Positions 1-13,640 of a stretch of DNA of 64,000 nucleotides are shown here, one piece after another (within the stretch, counting starts at the first letter, position 1; every line of letters begins with the position of its first letter). The translations under genes were made by a program, and so were the position numbers. This DNA comes from Pterois miles (taxonomy: Eukaryota; Chordata; Actinopteri; Perciformes; Scorpaenidae). The stretch is taken from contig CAMQGK010000008.1 in the NCBI GenBank assembly GCA_947000775.1, forward strand, positions 18,778,501 to 18,842,500. The letters are read 5' to 3'. The notes beneath the pieces are model-generated. The model was given only the letters and a program-made list of their open reading frames with translations. It made no database searches and was not told where the DNA came from.

Positions 1-316
1 TCTGACCTGGTTGGTACCAACAGATTCATCAGGGTCTCTAGTTTCATATAATACGACTATCTTCACTGAGCTGTCACGACCGCTTGTTAACGGTGATGGC
101 CCTTCAGATTCAGAGGTTCAATTAAAAATAGCAAGTTGTGTTAATGTGTTAAGAAAGTTGTGGTGCAAAACTGAATTTGTGTTAATGTGTTATCACCATG
201 TTAACTTTAACAGCCCTTTTATATATATATATATATATAGTATATACTGTATGTATTTATGTTATATGAGGCTATGAAAGTTAAGCCAACGTAACTCTGG
301 CTTTACGTCATGCTTA
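1..316. other. Non-coding sequence left of the last visible basonuclin exon
   Basis: No coding similarity was found here on either strand. A short TA microsatellite lies at about 219-240. If the basonuclin gene is intact, this is either intron leading to the exons with its second and third zinc-finger pairs, or 3' flank if the stop at 317-319 is genuine. Confidence 0.5.
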
Positions 317-3300
317 TCAACATTCAACACTCCTCCTCCTCTTCCTCACTTCCCCCCCCTCCACCGTCTCTCTTTCTATTTTCACCGGCATGCTCGACTT
401 CCTGGGCTTCTTCTTTGGCGTGGGGTGACCTGACTCCGACCGCTGCTGCCGACTGGTCAGCGGCCTGGTGCAGTCCTCGTCTCGTTTCCCGTCTGTGACA
501 TTATAGTCATGTGACACAGGCCGGCAGCTTGCCATGATGATGGGGGCGGGGTCAGGGGCGGGGTCAGGGATGGGAGCCGGTGCAGGGTGGTACGCATGAA
601 GGCTGAGCAGGTGTGGACGGCGTTCAGTTTTCTCCGGTGTAGGAAGGACTAAGGGGACAAGAGAGGGAGGGGAGCCCAGTGAGGAAGCACTATGAGCTGG
701 GAGGAGGGGAGGAAGAGGAGGAGGAGGAGGAGGAGGTGGGGCCTGGGTGTGCAGGTCAGATCTGTCACTCAAGGTGAAGTTCTGGTTTGGGTCTTGGCAA
801 GTCTGGGGTAGAGCGTGAGGAGGAGGGGAGTGGGCTTGAGGGGGTGTGTCGTCCTGGCAACCATGTTGGGGGTTTGTATGACCGTTTAACCCGTTTCTCA
901 GGGTGTGGACGCGCATGAGTGCGTGTGCAGCATCATCCTCTGGCCAAAGCGTGTCGCCGATATCTTTTTCCTTGCACATACGTGTGTTCATGTCCTTGCA
1001 TGTGCTTTTGTCCTTGTGTATCTGTGTTTCCGGGTGTATGTTTCTGTGGGCGGGGCCTGTATGTAACCGCGGGTTTGGGTTGGCGCTGTGGCGGTTCCGG
1101 CTGCGCAGAGAGCTGAAGACCATGGTGCATCCTGCCACCGTGCAGCAGTGTTTGATCTTCAGGTGGACGGCGTTGTAGTGGATCTTTAGCGTTCCTGCAC
1201 ACAAGGAGGAAAATGGTGCTCTTGTTAAGTTGACACCAAGAGATCGATTTCACACAGCAGCGGTTCTGGTTCTGGGCAGGAAAGTACCAGGACGAGCAAA
1301 TCCAGACCAAACATGCACCATGACAACAACAGATGAGATTCCCTTGTGAACACTGTTGTGGGCTCATTTCTCCGAAGCAAAAAGTACAGTTCTTTTGTTT
1401 CTATCTGAAGACCAGTAACGAAGCTTGAACAGAACCGTTTAAAACCCCAAGACACAAAATAAGTGGAGGATCTTAAATTGAACCCTGTGGAACACCAAGA
1501 CACCAGATCTGCAGAGGACCTTGAACTGAACCCTGTGGAACACCAAGACACCAGATCTGCAGAGGACCTTGAACTGAACCCTGTGGAACACCAAGACACC
1601 AGATCTGCAGAGGATCTTGAACTGAACCCTGTGGAACACCAAGACACCAGATCTGCAGAGGACCTTGAACTGAACCCTGTGGAACACCAAGACACCAGAT
1701 CTGCAGAGGACCTTGAACTGAACCCTGTGGAACACCAAGACACCAGATCTGCAGAGGATCTTGAACTGAACCCTGTGGAACACCAAGACACCAGATCTGC
1801 AGAGGACCTTGAACTGAACCCTGTGGAACACCAAGACACCAGATCTGCAGAGGACCTTGAACTGAACCCTGTGGAACACCAAGACACAAAATAGAAGAGG
1901 ATCTAAAACCTGAACCTGAAGTGTTGGATGTGTAGCAGACTTGGAGAAACCACAATGCTCTTACCTTTGTCATAGAAGCTTTTCCCACAAACGCCACAGC
2001 AGACCCTCCCCTTCCGACCTCCTGCGGGAGAAAGCGAAGGAAGGGAGCAGAGGGAAGATGGGAGAGGATGGAGGAGGGAGGAAGACGAGGATGGGAGAGG
2101 ATGAAAGGAGGAAGAAAAGGAGGGGGTAGGAAGAGGACAAAGGAAGGAGGAGGAGAAGGATGGGAGAGGATTGAGAGAGTAGGAAGGGGAGCCCTGCAAC
2201 TTCTGGGAAATCTTCGGGGGAGGGGAGGAAGAGGAGGAAATGGAAGGATGGAGTGAAGAAGAAGTGGAGATAAGTGAAGAGGTTAAGGAAGGAGAGAGTG
2301 AGGAGGTGCTCTCCTGTTTGGCGATGCCCCTGTGAAGCTCAGGCTCCTGGTCACTGTTGAACCTGCGGTCCTGATGCCATATTGACTGGGCCGGGTTTGG
2401 CTTGTCTGGGTCTGCTTTGATTTTTAAACCCGGATCAACTCTAGACTGCTGCAGAATGGGATCGTTCTCCTGCTCTCTTCTTCCACCTTCCTGCCTGTGA
2501 TTCTCGGCCAGTTTGGTCCCGCTGAGCCTCCGTAGACACTGTGTTAGCTTAGTGGGAGGAACAAAATCCTGGTAGGAGAAAACCGGGGACGGGGGGACAA
2601 AGCACCTTTCATCAGACTTAACTTTCAGATTGTTCTAACTGTGGAAGAAGGAAGGTTAAGATGCTGCTTGGAAGAAAAAGTCATTTCATTTCATTACCTT
2701 GGTGGGAGGAACCAAACAGTGCAAGGTGGAACCTGGAAAGTGGCAAGGCAGAAGCAAGGACGGTCCACCTGGAGTGTTTTCAAAATGGTGGACAGTTTTG
2801 CAGTGGTCAGCAGGACTGTTTTTCTTAAAATGGCAGACGCCGGCCACTAAACGTGAATCTCCTCTTGTGTTCCTGAACGCTCCTGGAGTTCCCCCGTTCC
2901 CGATCACGTTTGACTGGAAGCTTTTTGGGGTGGGCTTCAGCTCTGGATCAGACAGGTGACTGAGGCACTGAAGCGTCATCAACTCCACTATGGGGCGTGT
3001 CTCGCCAAAGCGAAGGAACTGTTTGAGGATGAGCAGCTCTTCTTCAGGGGTGACGGTCAACCAGCGGTCCAACGCCTTCCCACTGGGATGCTGGAGAGAA
3101 ATAAAACCCTGAACGGATCAAAGCGGCAAATTCTGTGAGATCAACATTCATAACTGCTTCAAAAAGTAAAGTAAAAGTAAAAAAACGTGCTGATTTCCTG
3201 CAGGCTCAGATTGAAATGCAGGGATTGAAGTCCTGTGTGTCAAACAGGACACAACACATATTTATGGACATATTTATGGACGTCTTTTGCAGAGGCATCT

Positions 3301-3504
3301 TCACTGCAGGATGGATTTCCATATGTAAGGATGGGATCTGCTTAAAACCAAGTAGTTTGTACAGTGTGATCTAGTTGCAGCAGCGCTAACGCTAGACTAG
3401 CCTCCGACTGCTGTAAAGCTTTGCTTTGCTAAAGCAACGTGCTGCAGCTGTTCATTCCAGCTTCTTCCAGGCTGCGTTATTGTGACCTTGGCGCTGAAAC
3501 AGCG

Positions 3505-3589
<85 letters not shown>

Positions 3590-5006
3590 CAGTTGTTAAT
3601 CCTACACTAGGGAAAGGTTATTATCAACAGTGATGGAAACATGACATCTACGTGTTCACACTAATTTTCCCTCCCTTTTCTGGTGCAATGCTATGTGATG
3701 CATGTTATAAAAAACAAAATCATCAGGGATCTGGACAGTTTTTGTCATTTGTTGACATACAAATCATACAATTAATACGCGCTCCTCAAAGCCACCAGAC
3801 TGTCTTTGTCTTTTCACACTTTGAGAGTTTGTATGAGAGACCAAGTAAATAACAGATAAAAGTAACCACCATAACATTTGTACTGCTTATTAACCACCAA
3901 ACTGCTTCCGGTACCAGAGAAAAACCCCAGAAAGGCCACTGCAACGTCATACACTCATTTTGGAAGAAAAAGGGTAAAAGTAGTTTATTTCTTATCATCA
4001 TACACTAGATATTGAGTTGACTGTGTGAGTGTTTACCTGCAGCATGTACCCTCTAACATAATCCCCCAGACTCCAGCCCAGTGTGTGCAGTATGTGGCCG
4101 ACCTGGGGAAGACAAAAAGTAATCTGTTACACATCAAATGTAATCTATTGCTTCACTAAACAACCACAGAGACAATATAAGTAGAGAACGTTGTGCTCAC
4201 TGCTCTCTACCTCACGAGTACCTGTTCTGGGGTGAGGATGCTGTAGAGACGGTCCAGCAAAATCTTTAGCCGAACAGGAATGGCCTGAGCTCCATACAGG
4301 ACCAGGGAGCTCAGGTCGAACACCAGCCCAGGGAGGGCCACCTCCACTGGGCCGCAGCTGGAGGGAGGCTGGGCCTGAACCTGGAGCTTCGCCAAAGCTG
4401 CAGACAAAGAGGACGACGGTGAATTATACCGCCATGCTGTCACATCACCAGAATATGGTACACAGTACCTCTACTTCAATTCTGTACATATGAAGTAGAA
4501 GACAAAGTAGTCTGAAAGTAAATATTCACGTGAAAAAAATGTATAAAATGTATAACTTCAAATAAAACTCATCAAACTCAACAGATGTGTATTATCTTTG
4601 TGTGTTTGTGTGCAGATGCTCTCTCCAGATGCTCTCGGCGATGTGATGACAGCGACACCTGACTTCACGTCACCGTGGTGACTGAACACATCTGCACTGT
4701 GCGTTTGTGTGCGTCAGTATGTGGGTGAAGTCCAACATGGTGTCGCCGTCAAACTGAAGTTTTCTTTACGACATGAAGCTCAGAGAGTCTAAAGAGAAAC
4801 TGGAAGGTGCTTCACATTTTCAACGTCTCGAGAGGTTTTATTGTTCTGTTGGGATCAGAGAAGATGAGCAGCTCTCAGTCGCTCATTACTCTGCATCCTT
4901 TATATTGTGAAACACAAACCTGTCTCAGGAAGGTCTCAGGAAGGTCACAGGAAGGTCACAGTTAGCTTTGTAGAGAAAAATGTCCTCATGTAGTCATACC
5001 AACAGG

Positions 5007-5061
<55 letters not shown>

Positions 5062-5167
5062 TACCGTGTGGGACCCAGCCATGTCCACAGTGATCACATG
5101 ACCTGAGTTGGACACTTCCTGGTTTGAAGCACACACAGCTGCAGCCGGACGCCGTACACCTGACAGA
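317..5167 (-). CDS. bnc2: Basonuclin zinc-finger protein, bnc2-like (partial)
   Basis: Basonuclins are nuclear C2H2 zinc-finger regulators of epithelial, germ-line and mesenchymal genes. Six phase-compatible coding exons are visible: 5167-5065, 4397-4222, 4102-4037, 3090-2698, 2634-1965 and 1194 to about 350 or 317. In order they encode the Cys-rich N-terminus with CDHCGHGWVPH, the conserved helical region with AIPVRLKILLDRL and LGWSLGDYVRGYMLQ, the FLRFGET motif, a variable linker, a C2H2 pair split by an intron at FYDKG/TLKIHYNAVHLK and continuing to FSSLRSRNRHSANPNPRLH, then a Pro-rich stretch and the PKKKPRKSSMPVKIE nuclear-localisation-type motif. The start codon and the second and third finger pairs are not visible. 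The last exon either stops at 317 or splices at 350/349 (gtgagg). The SSMPVKIE motif and the neighbours ccdc171 and psip1 favour bnc2 over bnc1; the divergence and compactness suggest a duplicate. Confidence 0.88.
1466..1893. repeat. 48-bp minisatellite, about 9 copies, in a basonuclin intron
   Basis: Nine near-identical 48-bp units lie in the intron that splits the first zinc-finger pair (exons 2634-1965 and 1194-). The unit is a multiple of three, so frames on both strands stay open; the plus-strand reading gives a 16-residue repeat containing LELNPVEHQDTRSA. The outermost units share a variant ending in CAAGACACAAAATA. Units differ mainly by a C/T in GAGGAYCTT. Confidence 0.93.
3507..3588. 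repeat. (TA)n microsatellite in a basonuclin intron
   Basis: An uninterrupted TA dinucleotide run of about 80 bp follows a short CA run, inside the intron between basonuclin exons 4102-4037 and 3090-2698. Confidence 0.95.
5011..5059. repeat. (GT)n microsatellite beside a basonuclin splice donor
   Basis: A GT run (AC on the gene strand) begins about five bases inside the intron after the donor at 5065/5064 (gtagga), so the microsatellite abuts the 5' splice site of the Cys-rich exon. Confidence 0.93.
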
Positions 5168-8100
5168 CTGGAGGACAGGTGAGCACGTTCATATGATCAG
5201 AGCACTTTTCATATCAGAAGATATTTCTGTCTCATTTTCTTCATCGTCTCACACATCAGTAAACACAGAGTGAGTTTTACTGTCATGTACCGCCTCAGTG
5301 TCCGGACTCGTCCTCATGTCTCCTCCTGCCGTCAGAACACAAACAGCAGCTCAGCCTCCTGATTGGTCAAAGGAAAATGAACCTCTTTCTGATTGGACAG
5401 TTCAATTAAATCAATCTTTGAGATAAACTTTAATTTAAATATTTTTCTATCTCTCGTTTCACTTCTGAATAAAAAACAATGGTCATATTTACTAATACTA
5501 TCACAAATTATACAGACATGTTCCTTCCAGAAAATGTCTATTTATTAGTAGTTTTAAGATTCATAAATACCTTTATTGATTATTTTTACTTCTTATTAGT
5601 TTAGTTTAAATAAATAAAAATTACAGTGATGTAGGAAACAAAAGATCTTACTTACTTATTTCTACATTTTTGCTTTATTTAGAATATACTCTCAGAGAAA
5701 CAAGTCGTTATTCATTATTTAAAATACATTTTATATTATTGTATTAATTTGCATATTTTATGTCATGTTTCTTATCAAGGTATTTTGTTACGCTTGTTTT
5801 GATTTTAATAAAAATATATTGAATTTAATGTTTTTAATCATATTTATAATCAGTTTATAAAATATTTTAATTTTTATCTTTCGTTTTTGTTGATGAGTCA
5901 GTCACAGGTATTATTATTATTATTATTATTAATAACAACAATAATAATCATCATCTTTTACTTTCTCTTTAATTTATTATTAATTCTTCAAAATGTAATT
6001 TTTAAAATCATATTTCCTAATCCAATTAATTAAAAATCAATTAGTTATGAACAAAAGATAACAATAATAATAAAAACAACACATCTATTTTTATAGCACT
6101 TAAAAACAGATGAAAATAAATAAATTAAAAAATAAACAATAGCAAAACAAATTAAATAATTGTTAAAATAGGGCAGCACAAATAATAACAAATAACAGAA
6201 AAAATATTTTAACATTAATATTTTTTAACAATTTTAAATGTTGCATTTACATTAAAGCTGCAGACACGATGCTGTTTAAATAATAAGGTAATAAAAGGTA
6301 CTCATGCACAGTTTACCTGATAAATATTAATAACAATAACTCTTATATTAATGTCATTTATATTATTGATATGAAACCACTCTGACCTGCAGTTTGCTGT
6401 TAAATTCACCACAGATCTTCTTCTTCTTCTTCTTCAGTGAATTCTGCTTCACTTCTTCCTCCACATCTCTTTTCTTTTCTGTCTGCTCCTCTGCTTCCCT
6501 CCTCTTTAGTTTGTCTTCTTGAGTTTATTTTATTTCTTCACGTCTGCAGTGATTTCTTCTTTCTTCCTTCGTTTGCTCAGAAATTGATGTTGCTTCTCTT
6601 GTTTCTGTGCATCTGTGATTTAACTCCTCTTTTTAAGTCTCTCCATCCTTTGACTCCTCCCTCTAACGGCGTTCAGCAGACGTGATTGGACGACGGACTG
6701 ATGCAGCGTCGTCTCTCCTTTTCCTTCTTTCATTGTGTGTTGACCAGTTAGACCAGCCTCAGGTCAGAGGTCAGAGGTCACAGGAAGAGGAGGGAAATAT
6801 CAGAGGTACTTCCCTCTAGTACTAGTACCACAGTGTGGAAATACTCTGTTACAGGTAAACATCCTGCATTCAAGTCACTGAGGTAGAAGTATGAAAATGT
6901 ACCAAGTACCCACTGTAAAAGTACTCACTCTGCAGAATTATCTTTATTTTTTTATTGATGCTTTGTGTTTATGTTGTAGTATTATGTACATAACTCATTT
7001 ATTTCTATTTACTTACATTTCTTTATATTTATAATGAGAGAAACTGAAAGTGTTTCTGATTCACATGTATATACTTTATATACTGCTGCTTGTTCAATCT
7101 ATAATAATACATCACTGTCAATTAGATGATAAAATTTAGTTTTAATAATCTGAATCTGTAAATTAACTCAAGAAATGTAATGGAGTAAAAAAAGTCACAA
7201 TATTGAATCATAATAGTTAAAAATCACAATTGGTGTTGAGTCGACAGCCAAGCGTAGAGACAGTATTGAATCTGGAGGTGAATCATGTCAGCCGTAGAGA
7301 GGCGACGGAGGAAGACGAAGAAGACAACGTTTCAGCCTGTTCGCCTCTTAACAGGTGTTAATTCAGCCGAGGACGACTGACGGATCTCAGTCTCAGTGTG
7401 ACGCTGAAGATAAGAAAAAGCTGCGTTGCCACCAAACCCAGAATCACCTGACAGCTCAGCTCCGGTCCCGGGGCTGATGGGTAGCTGTCCTTGGTGTGTC
7501 CATCAGCCTCTGTGTCCCCTGGGAAACAGCTCCCCTCTGAGAGGAAGGTTCCCCCCTGAGGGTCGGATTGAATCAGGGGGCCGGTAGGGCGGCTGGCCTG
7601 CCGCCACCTGCTCTCCCAAGGTTAAAGGAGTGATAACGTCCAACACAGAGCTACAGCAAGGATCCTCAGCACTGAGGTGGGTCTGCAGGGACACGACAGC
7701 AGGGGTGACGGATAAACATGATGTGGGTATTTACTGTATATACTGTAGAGCTGTCAGAGTTCACGCGATAATACCGACCGTTAATTTTAAACACATTATT
7801 CATTGAGATATAGATTCATACAGCTCATTCCCATATGCAGTGTTCATCCTATATAATATTCATTTAGTCTCGATGGACATACCTGCACTAACCTCTATAT
7901 ATAGAATCTATGCTCTAATATTCATCTTAAATATATTCACTCAGTCCCACATGCATATATGTACATAACCTCTCTGTGTATAGATATAAATATAGCTCCA
8001 CTTGTATATATAATATTTTTTTATTATATTGTATCTAATACTGTATAATACAACACTTTTATACAGTATTTCATAAGTATTCAGAATAGACATAATTCAT

Positions 8101-8486
8101 ATTTATCAGAATAATGCCTATCCTTCGCACCATAACTACAATATGTATGTCTACTTATACACACTACATACAGCATATCTTCATTTGTGTATACTGTATA
8201 AAAATCTAAGGTTAACACGTGCACTGTGGCGACCTGTAACTGATTGGACGGACGGACAGAAGGAAACCGAGGTTTGCTGTGGTCACACTGTCGCAGGTTT
8301 GATTCCCACAGTTTTCCCGTTGAAGTGTCTCTGAGCAACGATGGTGAAAACCTGAAGAAAGAAAACGCTGCTGTCAGAAAGAACAAAGAGACCGAAATCT
8401 GCAAGAAACGACGGCTTCAGTTTTCCTCCCTGGAGCAGAAACGACCTGAAAAGTTTCTTATGTTGTAGATGTGAGGCGTGCACGCA

Positions 8487-8690
<204 letters not shown>

Positions 8691-11600
8691 GAAGGTAGGG
8701 CTGTTGGACAGGCTGCTGCCTGCTGGGAGCTCGTGGACCTCTTTCCTGTTTTGATGTCGTACTAATTAGAATATCAGACGATCACGCCGTGTTGGTGCGT
8801 GTGATCACCGCCGTTCGCTGACACACTTCCCAACCAGAACCTCTCAGAGGGGTCGTGTTTGAAACGCAGCGGCGGTACCACCTCCTCGCGGTGTCCTGGT
8901 CCTGTATAAAGTCTCTGAACCAGGTCACGCTGCTACTTCGACACCAGAAACACAAAGAGGAAACCGTCCATGTTTGAGGTGCTGAACGCCGGCGCCGCAG
9001 CCTCCGTCAGTGACCGCGGACTCTTTACCACAATCACACATCAACAGAAACGAGACCAGAACCACCAACAGGGACTAAATCAGGTATAACACAACACAAA
9101 CTGTGTGATTTTATCTACTGACTGTCCAGTCCTTAAGGACATCCATCCACAGTGGCAGCAGGCGAAGTAAGGTTCCCAGAAGTCCTTCATGTGAGCCAGA
9201 CTTTGTTCTGGGTCTGATCAGGATGGCGTCCATGTTTCATCCTGATCAGACTTCACCACCACGAGGCTTAGTGTCAACATGACTACTGATGCCAAACCAG
9301 ACCCAGAGACACCAGAACCATGGCCTCAGTCTTGGAGGTACTGACCCCCCACCAAAAACAAAGATGGCTGCCAAAAAGGTTGTGTTCCATCAGTAGGTGG
9401 GACCTTTAGGCCTTTATCCTTCATAGGCTTCATTATTTTGTGTTTAGACTCAAACTCCTCACATACCGCTGGCTGTGATAACGCTGAGCCCTCAGGATTC
9501 CCATAAGAGCTGAAAACAGCAGCAGCTCGCTGCTTTAACAGCTCGCTGCCGCCGTTTCCCTCTCTGTCACTTTTCTGTCATTTGTCGCCTCAAACGTCGC
9601 CTTCAGGAGGTGAATTTTACATGACACTAAAGTCTCTGTGTGTGGTGAATATTATGTCTTTAACAGGATATTTAGTGTGTGTGTGTCCTCACGAATGGTT
9701 TCACTATCAGTGTGTGTGTTCGCCGTCCTCCCCCTCCAGTCCCTGTTCCCGCCCCTGTGAGTCCATGTGTGGCTCCGCCCCCTTCAGATCTGTGTCGGAG
9801 GGGGGGGGGGGGGGGGGTCTCTTTGTAGAGACGCCAACTTGGCTCTGCTGCCGTCGCTGTGTGTGTTTAAGTGTGTGTGTTTTAAATGTGTGTGCTGTTG
9901 TCGCAGGTACAACTAGGACAGCAGGCAGGAGGACTGAATATTCATACGGGACAACGAGAAACAGGACGCTGACATTTCTTCAGCAATTCTTTTTGTACTT
10001 TTGTTTTCTTTGGACGTCTTTTATTTTTATTCTTTTTCTTAATGAGCTTCAACTTGGAAGACAAGTTTTTCTCTCATCTTCATCTTCATCCTCATCATCG
10101 TCCACAGCTCTGATATTCAATGAAAGGCCGCTCCTTTCACATTTATAATCCTGTTATGACTTTAGGAAGGAGCAGAGGATTAAAGTCAGCGGAGACGTAA
10201 CTAAGTGACGACGGATAACACAGGATTATCTGTCCAGAATAAAACTCAGATTAAGACACGAGGTCGTGAACATCACAAGAGGGGCGTTCAGATGGTAAAC
10301 ATGGTAAACTCCCCATTTGAAGGCACAAAAAAAAAAAAAAATAAAAATGGAGATGGCCCAAAACCAAGATGGCGACAGCAAAAAGGTTTTATTCTAGCAG
10401 CAGGTGGGATGTTTATTCTTCATAGTTTATTTATTGCACAATTACAATGTTGGCGATAAAAATGTCCCTCTAACACTAAAGTGTCCTGAAGGAAAATGAC
10501 TCGACTAAAAGACGACAATCTCAGACATTAAGTGGTGCACAACACAAAGTCTGTGAAGTGTGTCTTTATGGCAGACAGGTGTACAGGCGTTTCCGACTGA
10601 CGTAAAGGAGCTGTACGTAGTTTAGGTGGGTGACACTTCCTGTTGCTGGTCATTTTAAACGCAGAGCGGCAGAGGAAGCGTGTGATCCCGTTGTGTCGCT
10701 CGCCGCCGGAGAGTCTTTGTTTTGGGATTACGTGTTTTATCCTCACCACTTCCCAGCCGGCTTCAGATCTGTCACATCCAGCAGGATATTAAACACTCTG
10801 AAGCTGGCGGTTCATCGGGAATTAGTCTTAATCTGTCGTCTGACGGCGGGACAAACTCTGACCGCAGCGCTGGACGTCTTCCTGTTGAATAAACCCGTCA
10901 CTTCTGTGACTCGAAACAAACACCAGAGTCAGCCGTCCCGTCGGTGATGCTAAGCTAAGCTAGCCGCTCCATAGAAAACCAATGACAGGAGAGTCAACAC
11001 ATGAGGAGCTTTAATGGCTCCGGCTGTCCACCAGTCAAACCAGTTAACCACCGACTGGAACGTGACGGGACGCAGAGACCTCTTCTTTCACGCTGTGATC
11101 TTTAAAAATATGTATTTTAAACAGCATATTCTGTTCGGATATTCAGGATTAGGTTTTATGCTGGACGGAGTATTTTCAGATGAAGACATGTAGGATCTTG
11201 TGATATTCAGGTTTTACATTTACAACATGAGCCTCCATCAGGGTTTAAACTACAGCTGGGACGGTTCACTGTACTGGGGAACACTTTCTATATGAATTTC
11301 AGATTTTGAGTTTTGTGATTCAATATTAACTTTTTTTTAACCACTGGACCATGGAGGAAACCATGGTCCAAATCAGACCCTTCTGGGGGCTGAAACCTCT
11401 CAATGAATCCAGTATAAAATGTCTGATTTTCAGCAGGTCTGTAGTCAGAGACGTCCTGAAGTCAAATCCATTAGGATCATTATCAGGAATTATTGATCAC
11501 AGTTTTTATCAAAGAATAAAGACGTTTCCCTCACAGATTAGTAGTTGTTTTCTTTTATTTTATAGGGACATGTAATGTTTTATACTCTGCTGAATATAAT

Positions 11601-11756
11601 CCATCAGTCTGATCTCCATAGATGGATTCTGTAGATCCAGTTCCCTTTGTTAACACCTTATTTTGAAAAGCGGCCGTAGTCCCAGGTGTCTACTTCCTCT
11701 AACTCCTCCAAGGTGGTCTCTAGCTCTCCGTCAGCTCCGTTCTCTTTATCCATCCA

Positions 11757-12128
11757 TGGTCAGCTCCATCGGGGCCGTCTGAATGCATTTAACATAAATG
11801 TCAGTATATGGAGCTCTACGGTCGTAGCGTCGGCCCGTCGGACCACGGAGACGAGAGCGACGGCCGGCCGGACCGCACGTTACCGCCGTACGATGACGTT
11901 TCCCGTCCGTGACGGAGTTAGCGTGCAGCTTTAGCCGTGATGTCTAGCTCTGCTTTTCCAAAGTGTTTCCCTCCTTTACTGGATGTGTAGTGTTTACCAG
12001 GCTGGATTTAACATGGAGGGTGGAGGTCGGATCCACGCCCACCCTCCACCCTTTAATACTTTCTGAGGTTTGTTCTGGTTGACGGATATGACGTCACAGT
12101 ACTCAGACTACCACAATAAAAGCTGTAA
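11757..12128 (+). repeat. Dispersed repeat, copy 1 (second copy near 37.26 kb)
   Basis: Near-identical to 37260-37688. The two share a CG-rich body, a track with GGAGGGTGGAGG and CACCCTCCACC, and the same 3' boundary, CAATAAAAGCTGTAACT. Sequence to the left of 11757 is not shared. The common 3' end with an AATAAA signal and differing 5' flanks suggest a retroposed, possibly 5'-truncated element. The family is not recognised. Confidence 0.8.
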
Positions 12129-12429
12129 CTTCCTTTTACCTTCACACAGACTCAGATGAAGCAGATGTAGGGATTCTGGTGTTAAAACATCTGTTTTGAA
12201 GTGGTAAAAAAAATCTGGATAGAGGTGAATTGAGTTTCCCTTAAAACATCAGAGTCTATTCTCGTCGTCTCTTCAGCATAAAAAGAAAATGTTAAATAAC
12301 AGTTTGGTATCACCACAGCAGCAAGTGTGTGTTGCTGATGCAGCAGCGAAATAAAATGTTTGTGTGTTTTTTTTCTTCCTCTGGTTGAAAACTTTCCCCA
12401 CTTTAGTCCATCCTGGGGATGATGCTGAA

Positions 12430-12892
12430 AAACGGTGCTGCGTTCACTGTCTCCAGGTCACCGTCAGGAGAGTTACTGTAGCGGCCGCGGTGCTGCGTTC
12501 ACTGTCTCCAGGTCACCGTCAGGAGAGTTACTGTAGCAGCCACGGTGCTGCGTTCACTGTCTCCAGTTCACCGTCAGGAGAGTTACTGTAGCGGCCGCGG
12601 TGCTGCGTTCACTGTCTCCAGTTCACCGTCAGGAGAGTTACTGTAGCAGCCACGGTGCTGCGTTCACTGTCTCCAGTTCACCGTCACGAGAGTTACTGTA
12701 GCAGCCACGGTGCTGCATTCACTGTCTCCAGTTCACCGTCAGGAGAGTTACTGTAGCAGCCACGGTGCTGCGTTCACTGTCTCCAGGTCACCGTCAGGAG
12801 AGTTACTGTAGCAGCCACGGTGCTGCGTTCACTGTCTCCAGTTCACCGTCAGGAGAGTTACTGTAGCAGCCACGGTGCTGCGTTCACTGTCG
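12430..12892. repeat. 55-bp minisatellite, about 8 copies
   Basis: Tandem 55-bp units containing GGTGCTGCGTTCACTGTC and AGGAGAGTTACTGTAGC. Units vary between GCGGCCGCGG and GCAGCCACGG at their junctions. The array is intergenic, between ccdc171 and the basonuclin gene. Confidence 0.92.
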
Positions 12893-13640
12893 CAGACATT
12901 CAGCCACTTTCCCAGTAAAAGTCTCCACCACATTTAGTTTAGCAGGTTTTCAGCTGTGTGTCTGTTGGATTAACGATAGTGATTGTCGAACAAACACTGA
13001 GTGTTTGCGCTACGTTAGCAGCAGCTAGCTGCTAGCGTTGTTGGTGACTTCCTGGCCGCTGTAGCGTAACTTTAGCTAGTTTCCGACAGACGGTGTGTGT
13101 GGTGAGTGAGTGTGTGTTGGTGGTGGTATAGCTGTGAACGTAGCTGTAGCAGTTTGTGAATAAATGCTAAGAAGTCCAGAGCCAACTTCCTGTATCTGCG
13201 CCGGCTCTCTCTTAAGGTGGACTCTTAAGGTGGACCAGCTTTTCTCCTTAAAGTGACGGGATGCTCCTCTGAGTTTTTTCAGCGTTTTAATTCATTATCA
13301 ATATTTCTTTTAACCAGTTTAGCTGATAGTGTTAATCAGTTAAAACGGTAACTTATTAACATTCCTAGTTCGTCCAACATCTTTTACACTCACATTAAAT
13401 CCATGTGATTTAACACTGTCCAGTTTATTAGGAACGCCCAGCTCCAACTGATGCAGGTTGTGATGTTCCACTGTTATTAGTGCATATATTATATGCACTA
13501 ATAACAGGCTTATAATGCAAAATAAGGCTTTGTGCTACACACACACACACACACGTCGGTTCTGATTGTCTGGACATCTTTCCAGGACTTTCCATGACGA
13601 TGTTCAAGGCTTTTCCAGGACAGGTTCTGTCCTCCAGGAT

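Noticed and set aside
12430..12892. Possible CRISPR-like array.
   Set aside because: Repeats are directly adjacent with no unique spacers, and the window is a vertebrate genome; the same applies to all arrays here.
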